A DNA stretch of 6,441 bases, taken from positions 1 to 6,441 of the forward strand of contig JAJZEJ010000039.1 in NCBI GenBank assembly GCA_021828635.1. Direction: 5' to 3'. The first letter of the stretch is position 1; every line of letters starts with the position of its first letter. Under the pieces are notes generated by a model, which saw nothing but the letters and a program-made list of their open reading frames with translations, searched no databases and had not been told where the DNA came from. Below, piece by piece: positions 1 through 4,560 of the stretch. Made by a program: the position numbers and the translations under genes. The DNA is from Chloroflexota bacterium. Its GTDB lineage: Bacteria; Chloroflexota; Ktedonobacteria; Ktedonobacterales; Ktedonobacteraceae.

Positions 1-474
1 GTGCCAGACGGCAGCTGCGGGTTGGCCTAGCGCCTCTGGATGTTTGCCGCCGACAATAGCTTTATAGGGGTCGTTGTACAGTTTGATGAGTTCTGGCCCC
101 CATCCAATCCAGATCGGTTGACGCGAGGTGAGCATAATACGCACAACTGTTTTCAGGCTCTGCGGCCAGTGTTCAGGCGGACCAAGTGGTGTCTGAGACC
201 AATCTTTAGAACGTATACGTTCTCCCATCTCGCCGCCGCCAGCGAGGAAATCAATTGAGGAAACTGCGGAAACTGCATGAGTTTCTTCCAGGAAGTGACC
301 ATTGCTCATCAAGTGCTGCAAGGATTCTTTAGTAAAACGCCAATCACCACGAGTGCCAAGCCGTTGTCCTGGCAGTTTCTCCTCTTGCGCCCAGCGGCGA
401 ATAGTATTGGGATGCACACCCAGAAAGTCAGCTGCTTTTTGAACATTCAGAAATTGCGGTTCTTCTCGCGTCAT
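1..474 (-). CDS. HTH (excisionase/MerR-like) - PAS sensor protein, N-terminal part, probably a sensor histidine kinase
   Basis: The minus-strand frame is open from an ATG at 474 to the window edge (158 codons, no stop), so the gene is partial at its C-terminus. An in-frame TAG at 489-487 makes this ATG the first possible ATG; no strong Shine-Dalgarno is visible. Residues 7-57 read as a HTH_17/excisionase-type DNA-binding domain (FLNVQKAADFLGVHPNTIRR, then W28, a basic wing with RLGTRGDWRF, and a closing helix). A Gly-rich hinge (79-82) follows. Residues 83-158 match the N-terminal PAS segment common in multi-sensor histidine kinases: MGERIRS..W..TPLGPPE.WPQSLKT, then SRQPIWIGWGPELIKLYNDP and GGKHPEALGQPA. 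In that family a PAS/GAF array and HisKA-HATPase core normally follow, but that part is outside the window, so kinase function is inferred. The start lies 260 bp downstream of the ABC ATPase on the same strand, so regulation of or by the importer is possible but not shown. Confidence 0.85.
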   Translation of the reverse strand, partial: MTREEPQFLNVQKAADFLGVHPNTIRRWAQEEKLPGQRLGTRGDWRFTKESLQHLMSNGHFLEETHAVSAVSSIDFLAGGGEMGERIRSKDWSQTPLGPPEHWPQSLKTVVRIMLTSRQPIWIGWGPELIKLYNDPYKAIVGGKHPEALGQPAAAVWH

Positions 475-560
475 GGCTTCATCAATCTACACTAGACATA
501 ACTAATCCCCACTACTCTATCATACGGTTTAGTGAAAAGCAAGGCTTCAAACGCATATGA

Positions 561-573
561 TGGTGTAGGGACC
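561..573 (+). repeat. Stray half-arm of the dispersed palindrome family
   Basis: TGGTGTAGGGACC is identical to the stretch at 2593-2605, where it is the base of the left arm of the long intercistronic palindrome. Here no full matching right arm lies directly beside it. The sequence just upstream (CTTCAAA at 545-551) and this arm can instead be paired loosely with the right arm at 659-697, so it competes with the arm at 600-628. It may be a remnant of a second, decayed copy. Confidence 0.6.
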
Positions 574-599
574 AACCTGTGTGTGGACGCGAGAAGAAA

Positions 600-687
600 G
601 CTGATGGAGGGATCGATTGATCGCGTCCGCCTACGCCCAACAGGCACGTCGGCGTGATGGACGCGGTCAATCGGTCCCTCCATCAGC
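600..687. repeat. Inverted repeat, 29-bp arms, copy A of the palindrome family
   Basis: The left arm is 600-628 and the right arm 659-687. As plus-strand RNA all 29 positions pair, 27 by Watson-Crick and two by G-U. The 30-nt loop contains a second short stem (TACGCC with GGCGTG). The right half (651-687) matches 2704-2740 at 32 of 37 positions, so this is a dispersed element and not a chance hairpin. It lies 3' of the importer operon and may act as a REP-like transcript-end stabiliser or terminator. Confidence 0.85.
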
Positions 688-734
688 CTTTGAAGGCAAG
701 TTTTTTGTAACAACGCACAATAAGGTTATGCTGG

Positions 735-1508
735 TCACGACAAAGCGAGGCGATATTCGCGCATCACCAGTTCATTCAGCTCTTCCAATGAGGTATCTTT
801 TGTGAGTTTGTCTAATGTGATGGTGCCGTGTTGCAACATATTGACGCGATCACAACTTTCGAGAACCTGGGAGTAGTTGTGGGCAATCATGATGATCGAT
901 ACCTCTCCCATCTCGCGCAAATTGTGAATCAGTTGTAAGATCAACGCACCTTCTTTAGCTCCCATTGCCGCCAAAGGCTCATCGAGCAAAAGAATTTTCG
1001 CATCGGTGGAGATGGCTCGTGCAATAGCGATGGCTTGGCGCTGACCACCGGAGAGCCTACCGACGATAGCATTGACCGAAGGAATTCTCACCCCAATGCG
1101 GTTCAGTTGTTCAAGCGCCAGCTTACGCATTTTTCCATTATTAAGGAACGGCAGTGGGCTGTAGCGTAGCTCGCGGTTAAGAAACATATTATGATAGACG
1201 CTCAGTTCGTTGACCAGCGCCAGGTCTTGATAGACGGTCTCAATGCCAAGCGAACGGGCATGAGTCACTGAGCGTAGCTTCACTTCCTGCTCGTTGACAA
1301 AAATCCTGCCATCGGTTGGTTGCAAGAAACCGGTCAAGATTTTGATCAATGTCGATTTACCCGCGCCATTATCACCAAGCAGACCTAGCACCTCACCTTT
1401 TTGTAGATGAATGCTCACATCCGTCAACGCCGTCACTGGTCCGTACTTTTTTATAATATGCTCGGCACGCAAGACATCAGGAGTTTGTGTTTGCTCTGTC
1501 TGTTGCAT
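735..1508 (-). CDS. Sugar ABC transporter ATP-binding protein, CUT2 type, single nucleotide-binding domain
   Basis: This gene encodes the cytoplasmic ATPase that powers the sugar importer. With the ATG at 1508 the protein has 257 residues. Visible motifs are Walker A GDNGAGKST (45-53), Q-loop Gln94 in VYQDLALV, signature LSGGQRQ (152-158), Walker B ILLLDEP with Asp176/Glu177, and H-switch His210 in MIAHN. RbsA-type CUT2 ATPases have two fused domains and about 500 residues. This one has a single domain, as in FrcA, and would work as a homodimer. The D-loop region reads DEPLAAMG where DEPTAALG is usual, a conservative variant. The ATG at 1508 overlaps the permease TAA (TAATG), with GAGAAGG nine bases upstream; a longer start at 1529 is open but would lengthen the overlap and has poorer spacing. 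The one-base overlap points to translational coupling with the permease. The substrate cannot be read from the ATPase. Confidence 0.95.
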   Translation of the reverse strand: MQQTEQTQTPDVLRAEHIIKKYGPVTALTDVSIHLQKGEVLGLLGDNGAGKSTLIKILTGFLQPTDGRIFVNEQEVKLRSVTHARSLGIETVYQDLALVNELSVYHNMFLNRELRYSPLPFLNNGKMRKLALEQLNRIGVRIPSVNAIVGRLSGGQRQAIAIARAISTDAKILLLDEPLAAMGAKEGALILQLIHNLREMGEVSIIMIAHNYSQVLESCDRVNMLQHGTITLDKLTKDTSLEELNELVMREYRLALS

Positions 1509-2533
1509 TAGCGTCTGCCTTCTCTCCATGCGCTCACACGCAGGTTCACAATCATCGCTACCAGGATAGCCAGACCCAGAATAATATCGTAGGTGTAAGC
1601 ACTCACGCCCAAGAGTGTGAAGCCATCATTCAAAATGGAGAGTGCCAGCACGCCGAGAAATGCTCCGATCACCGTTCCCACGCCGCCCATCAATGCAGTG
1701 CCACCGATGACGGCTCCGGCGACTGCACTAAACATGATCGTTGTGCCACCCGCTAGAGGATCGAAGGAGTCAATGCGAAAGCCTTCCATAATGCCAGCCA
1801 AGCCAGCCAGAGTGCTGGTTAACATGAAATTGCCGACTTTGATGCGGTTGACATTGACACCCGCCTCACTGGCTCCCAGCAGATTACCACCCGTTGCGAC
1901 AGTATGCATACCCCAGCGAGTGAAGGAGAGAACTATTTGAAAAACAACAGCGATAATGATAGCCCATATCAGTTCAGAATATTGACCTGCGCCCATGACC
2001 TGGTTTATTGCTCCCACATGAGGAGGAATGACTGGTTCACCACCTGACATCGTCAGCGCGATGCCTGATAGCAGAAACTGCGTACCGAGCGTAGCGATCA
2101 GTGAGGGAATCTTAAACACAATGGTAACAAAACCGTTGACAGCGCCTACGGCTAGGGAAACCAGCAGAGCAATGATTATACTCAACCATAATGGAATACC
2201 TGCCTGATTGGCAAAGTAGGCAACAAAGGGTGCCAGAGCAAACACTGAACCAACCGAAAGATCAATCTCGCCGCAAATCAGTAAGAAGACCTCTCCCACA
2301 GCGATAATGGCGGTGGCTGAGAGATACTGAGCAATGACACCAATGTTTTGCAGTGATATAAAATTGGCGCTGGATATGCCAAAGTAAATTGCCAAGATGA
2401 CGACGACAACCAAAATACTCGCCTCGCGTTGGCGCGTAAAAAGGTTGGCGATTTGTGACCAGAGGGTGGCGGGCTTTTCCGAGGGTGGCTGCATCTGCGG
2501 CGTAGAGGTCTCGGAACGCACTATCTCTGCCAT
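1508..2533 (-). CDS. Sugar ABC transporter permease, RbsC/FrcC type (CUT2)
   Basis: This is the integral membrane channel subunit of the importer. From the ATG at 2533 it has 341 residues, normal for the BPD_transp_2 family. A hydrophilic cytoplasmic N-terminus of about 37 residues is followed by many hydrophobic segments. Family marks include GEIDLSVGS (88-96, the RbsC-type 'GIDLSVGS' motif), the coupling-region stretch VNGF...KIPSLIATLGT (132-151), and the C-terminal GGTALMGGVGTVIGAFLG. An alternative ATG at 2578 would add 15 residues, but only 2533 has a good Shine-Dalgarno (AAAGGAG at 2550-2544), and the longer form would start inside the palindrome arm. The stop overlaps the ATPase start by one base. 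About 260 bp, filled by a long palindrome, separates this gene from the binding-protein gene, which suggests lower expression than the binding protein. Confidence 0.95.
   Translation of the reverse strand: MAEIVRSETSTPQMQPPSEKPATLWSQIANLFTRQREASILVVVVILAIYFGISSANFISLQNIGVIAQYLSATAIIAVGEVFLLICGEIDLSVGSVFALAPFVAYFANQAGIPLWLSIIIALLVSLAVGAVNGFVTIVFKIPSLIATLGTQFLLSGIALTMSGGEPVIPPHVGAINQVMGAGQYSELIWAIIIAVVFQIVLSFTRWGMHTVATGGNLLGASEAGVNVNRIKVGNFMLTSTLAGLAGIMEGFRIDSFDPLAGGTTIMFSAVAGAVIGGTALMGGVGTVIGAFLGVLALSILNDGFTLLGVSAYTYDIILGLAILVAMIVNLRVSAWREGRR
1518..1524 (-). promoter_or_regulatory. Ribosome binding site of the ABC ATPase, inside the permease gene
   Basis: GAGAAGG on the minus strand ends nine bases before the ATG at 1508. 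It favours that start over the in-frame ATG at 1529. It lies in the last codons of the permease, consistent with coupled translation. Confidence 0.65.
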
Positions 2534-2543
2534 GATTATGTGG

Positions 2544-2550
2544 CTCCTTT
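2544..2550 (-). promoter_or_regulatory. Ribosome binding site of the permease, abutting the palindrome
   Basis: AAAGGAG on the minus strand lies ten bases before the ATG at 2533 and decides that start over the ATG at 2578. The outer edge of the long palindrome (2551) directly touches it, so folding of the messenger could affect its access. Confidence 0.75.
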
Positions 2551-2781
2551 GTAGGGGCGCGATGATGCTTCTGAACAAAACAAAAACGAATTTGGTGTAG
2601 GGACCGATGTATCGCGTCTAAACTTGGTATTCGTGTTGTCATCGTGGATCAACGTCGTTGGGAATCGCTACTCCCCACGAGAACCGCACGAGTCCCTGGT
2701 TCTGGCGTGATCGACGCGATACATCGGTCCCTACATCAGCATAATTCAATTTGTTTTGTTCATATGCATCATCGCCTCTAC
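2551..2781. repeat. Long imperfect palindrome filling the binding-protein/permease gap, copy B of the repeat family
   Basis: The left arm (2551-2618) and right arm (2713-2781) are reverse complements over nearly 70 bp with a few small gaps. The innermost 23 bp (2596-2618 with 2713-2735) match perfectly. An outer block of 12 bp, GAACAAAACAAA at 2573-2584 with its complement at 2750-2761, is also perfect, and the outermost CGATGATGC (2560-2568) pairs with 2766-2774. The loop of about 94 nt contains a small stem (AGAACC with GGTTCT). In the minus direction the inner stem is followed by CCAAATTCGTTTTTGTTTTG, a U-rich tract about eight bases on, which resembles a leaky intrinsic terminator. The inner part is shared with the repeat at 600-687. 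It could be a MITE-like insertion, a REP-type processing or attenuation element, or both. Confidence 0.9.
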
Positions 2782-2794
2782 GATCTTATAGAGG
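2775..2794 (-). other. Short hairpin directly after the binding-protein stop codon
   Basis: CCTCTA and TAGAGG form a six-base stem with an eight-base loop, starting at the base after the TAA (2797-2795). No U tract follows, so it is not a convincing terminator. It partly overlaps the outer edge of the long palindrome and would compete with its outermost pairs. Confidence 0.4.
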
Positions 2795-3877
2795 TTACGA
2801 TTGCGAGATAACTTTCTCTGCGCTAGAGCTACCCTCGAAGCGGGACTGCGAATTCAGGTAGGGGCCAACATTACTCTTGGTAACGAAGAGCAGACCGGTA
2901 TCGGTATTGCTCGGCTGCATCAGGCCGCCAGAGAGCTTGTACAGGAAAAGCTGCACTATGGGAACGAAACCCTGGAGATACGGTTGCTGGTCAATGGTGA
3001 ATTGTAGATTGCCTTTGTTGATCTCTTGCAGGGTCTTAGGCTGCAAGTCGAAACCACAAGCATAAATACTGCTCGCCAGGTTATACTTGTCTACGATCTC
3101 GCTGAGACCCTGTGTGCTACCGCCGTCAACGGAGAACATGCCTTTTACGTTTTTATGGCCCAGGTAGTAAGCTTGAATCGCATTGAGTTCGTCGGTATCT
3201 TGCGCACCTGTCGCAATAGGAGTCACTTTGACATTGGGAGCGTACTGCTTGAAAGCAGCAGTAGCACCATCAATGCGCGGCTGGATATTCAACTGGCCAG
3301 GAGTGGCAATGAAGCCGGCCACATCACCAGATGTGACCTGCGCGGCCATTTTCTGACCCAGTGAGAAACCTGACTGGTAGAGGTCTTGCCCGATATAGGC
3401 CAGACGTGCATTGCCAGTGGCATCAGCATTGTATGCCACTACGGGAATGCCTGCCTGCAAGGCATTTTCAACCGGAGCATTGAAGGCAGTTGGATCGGTA
3501 AGGGCAATCGCAATACCATCGGCTTTGGCTGTCACAGCGGTATTGAAGGCATTGACCATTTCAGAGGCGATGCTGTTCTGCGAACCTGTCCACTGATAGG
3601 TACAACCGAGGAGGGCGCAAGCATCCTGGATACCATATTGTGTGGGAACAAAAAACGGGTTGGTCGTGACGTGATTCACGAAGACAAAGTTCCATTTTGG
3701 ATGACTGGGAAATTTGCCCTCGCTAGAGCCACCACTACCAGTAGAAGCCGTTGTGGTGCCGCCACAAGCAGCTAGTAACGTGGCTCCAATCGACGTGCCT
3801 GCGGTAGCGGTAAGAGCATTTTTGAGTAAGCTGCGACGCTTGATCGGTAAACGAGATACGTAGTCGTTGACATTCAT
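2795..3877 (-). CDS. Sugar ABC transporter substrate-binding lipoprotein (Peripla_BP_4 / RbsB-like)
   Basis: This exported receptor captures a sugar-like ligand for the importer. It has 360 residues. The N-terminus carries KRRSLLK (13-19), which fits the twin-arginine pattern RRxLLK, then a short hydrophobic stretch and the lipobox LLAAC with Cys38 as the likely lipidated residue. A Gly/Ser/Thr linker (39-53) precedes the binding domain. Residues 62-355 look like a type I periplasmic binding fold: WNFVFVNHVTTNPFF opens the first lobe, ADGIAIALTDP (119-129) and AGIPVVAYNAD (142-152) are the usual strand-turn motifs, and FTIDQQPYLQG (293-303) is the C-terminal hinge signature of sugar-binding proteins. 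The ATG at 3877 has a strong GGAGG seven bases upstream (3889-3885). Permease and ATPase follow in the order seen in frcBCA. The specific sugar cannot be named from sequence; Tat export is an inference from the motif. Confidence 0.95.
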   Translation of the reverse strand: MNVNDYVSRLPIKRRSLLKNALTATAGTSIGATLLAACGGTTTASTGSGGSSEGKFPSHPKWNFVFVNHVTTNPFFVPTQYGIQDACALLGCTYQWTGSQNSIASEMVNAFNTAVTAKADGIAIALTDPTAFNAPVENALQAGIPVVAYNADATGNARLAYIGQDLYQSGFSLGQKMAAQVTSGDVAGFIATPGQLNIQPRIDGATAAFKQYAPNVKVTPIATGAQDTDELNAIQAYYLGHKNVKGMFSVDGGSTQGLSEIVDKYNLASSIYACGFDLQPKTLQEINKGNLQFTIDQQPYLQGFVPIVQLFLYKLSGGLMQPSNTDTGLLFVTKSNVGPYLNSQSRFEGSSSAEKVISQS

Positions 3878-3883
3878 GAGTAG

Positions 3884-3889
3884 ACCTCC
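3884..3889 (-). promoter_or_regulatory. Strong ribosome binding site of the substrate-binding protein
   Basis: GGAGGT on the minus strand sits seven bases before the ATG at 3877, the strongest such site in the window. This agrees with high expected output of the binding protein compared with the permease. Confidence 0.8.
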
Positions 3890-3893
3890 AATG

Positions 3894-3974
3894 GTACCAA
3901 ATTAAGCTGGACAAATAAAAAGAGGATGGCTAACACAACAGGCTGCATCTAACGCAAATCGCCTTAATTTGTAC
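3894..3974 (-). repeat. Inverted repeat in the binding-protein leader, next to its ribosome binding site
   Basis: GTACCAAATTAAG (3894-3906) pairs with CTTAATTTGTAC (3963-3974): nine perfect pairs, one bulged base, then four more pairs, around a 56-nt loop. In a minus-strand transcript starting upstream of 3974, the 3' arm would end four bases before the GGAGG of the binding-protein gene. The 3963-3974 arm also overlaps a perfect ten-base palindrome TTTGTACAAA (3968-3977). It could be a leader stem or a pair of protein sites. Confidence 0.5.
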
Positions 3975-4005
3975 AAAGACTATCCCCTCTCCCAATGGTT
4001 CTGAA

Positions 4006-4035
4006 ACACACTGGACACACTGCACACGGTGTGCA
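4006..4035. promoter_or_regulatory. Operator-like palindrome with adjoining direct repeats
   Basis: TGCACACGGTGTGCA (4021-4035) is a perfect 15-bp dyad around a central G. Beside it ACACACTG occurs twice with a nine-base step (4006-4013 and 4015-4022), the second copy running into the dyad. It lies about 145-170 bp upstream of the importer start codon. The form fits a binding site for a dimeric regulator such as a LacI-, GntR- or TetR-type protein; the regulator is not identified. Confidence 0.5.
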
Positions 4036-4188
4036 AGATGTACAAGGTATGGAAAAGCTTGCTTAGCTAGACTTCCAACAATATATACGTCTTACTTAAC
4101 CATATTATCTCAAGAAAACGGCCCTCTAAAAAGGTAATGTGCTTGTGTGTCCTTAAAAAAAGGAAGCCGCAAGAATCGTGCCATAAAG

Positions 4189-4217
4189 TGTGCTACACAG
4201 ATAAATAACTGTGCTAC
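4189..4217. repeat. TGTGCTAC direct repeat, 21-bp spacing
   Basis: TGTGCTAC occurs at 4189-4196 and 4210-4217, exactly 21 bp apart, or two helical turns, so both copies face the same side of DNA. The first copy is also part of a small dyad TGTG-CTA-CACA. This could be a paired activator site, but eight bases is short and chance is possible. Confidence 0.35.
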
Positions 4218-4229
4218 TCCATAACACAC

Positions 4230-4319
4230 ATCGTAGGAGCGTGATTCACCATGCCCTGGTAACTTGTTGACAACCGAGGCGGCAACCAAGCGAGGCATGA
4301 TGAAGCACATCCCTACGAT
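4230..4319 (-). other. 90-nt hairpin structure, probable minus-strand RNA element
   Basis: Arms 4230-4255 and 4294-4319 match at 21 of 26 positions as reverse complements. If read as minus-strand RNA, three of the five mismatches become G-U pairs, giving 24 of 26 paired positions with two single mismatches. As plus-strand RNA only one mismatch becomes G-U. Within the 38-nt loop CTTGGTTG and CAACAAG can add seven pairs with one bulge. It lies 353 bp upstream of the binding-protein start, so it could be a long-leader element or a small RNA. No known riboswitch or RNA family is recognised. Confidence 0.5.
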
Positions 4320-4547
4320 CTCATTCATTGCATGTTACACAGTATACCTGTTCAATATGAGCATTGTCAACGCCCGTTTGAGCAGCTATTTTGCACGTTC
4401 ACGCAGTCATATCACTTCCATTAAGAAGTATCAGGTTTCTCATTTCACGCAATCGTCCGATATGATATTCTAGAAATATATCTGCACAGCGTCTATCTAT
4501 TAAACAAAAACATGGACTATCGGTTGGCAGCGCCACACACGATTGGG

Positions 4548-4553
4548 AAAGGA
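4548..4553 (+). promoter_or_regulatory. Ribosome binding site of the FHA gene
   Basis: AAAGGA sits seven bases before the ATG at 4561. It rules against the upstream in-frame TTG at 4543, which would overlap this site. Confidence 0.7.
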
Positions 4554-4560
4554 ACGTACT

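Larger units (their letters stand above)
475..734. other. Non-coding gap between ABC ATPase and HTH-PAS gene
   Basis: This stretch carries the inverted repeat at 600-687 and a related half-arm at 561-573. In the minus direction the hairpin is followed by a pyrimidine-rich run (CTTTCTTCT), which could act as a weak end for the importer transcript. A possible -10 box for the HTH-PAS gene (TATGAT, minus strand, 524-519) has no convincing -35 partner. A short open frame covering 492-713 on the minus strand is built largely from the repeat and is not considered a gene. Confidence 0.6.
3878..4560. other. Divergent intergenic control region between the importer and the FHA gene
   Basis: These 683 bases hold no convincing gene; short open frames at 4110-4328 (minus) and 4264-4473 (plus) lack a good start or any recognisable domain. 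The region must contain promoters for both directions. A weak minus-strand candidate for the importer is TTGGGA (3995-3990), 16 bp, TACAAA (3973-3968). A weak plus-strand -10 for the FHA gene is TATGAT (4461-4466), without a good -35. Repeats and dyads listed separately lie at 3894-3974, 4006-4035, 4189-4217 and 4230-4319. Confidence 0.6.

Noticed and set aside
686..705. GCCT-TTGA-AGGC followed by a T run as a plus-strand terminator
   Set aside because: The stem is only four or five pairs and no plus-strand gene ends upstream of it.
492..713. Minus-strand open frame of 73 codons
   Set aside because: It runs through the inverted repeat, has no recognisable domain and no good ribosome site; its length is expected by chance.
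2262..2642. Minus-strand open frame of 126 codons
   Set aside because: It overlaps the permease in another frame and extends into the palindrome; the permease frame has clear family motifs and this one has none.
561..2761. CRISPR array or composite transposon bounded by the repeats
   Set aside because: The repeats are palindromic, only two full copies occur at irregular spacing, there are no spacers, no cas or transposase genes, and the genes between are an ordinary ABC operon.
3386..3775. Plus-strand open frame of 129 codons opposite the binding-protein gene
   Set aside because: It is antisense to a gene with strong family signatures, and its own translation shows no domain.
4267..4272. 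TTGACA as a plus-strand -35 box
   Set aside because: No acceptable -10 box lies 16-18 bp downstream (GC-rich sequence there), and the hexamer falls inside the loop of the 4230-4319 structure.
4110..4328. Minus-strand open frame of 72 codons in the divergent region
   Set aside because: No Shine-Dalgarno, no domain, and it covers the 4230-4319 structure; it is better explained as non-coding.
4264..4473. Plus-strand open frame with a hydrophobic stretch
   Set aside because: It begins with a non-ATG codon without a ribosome site, and the hydrophobic run is short; no supporting evidence.
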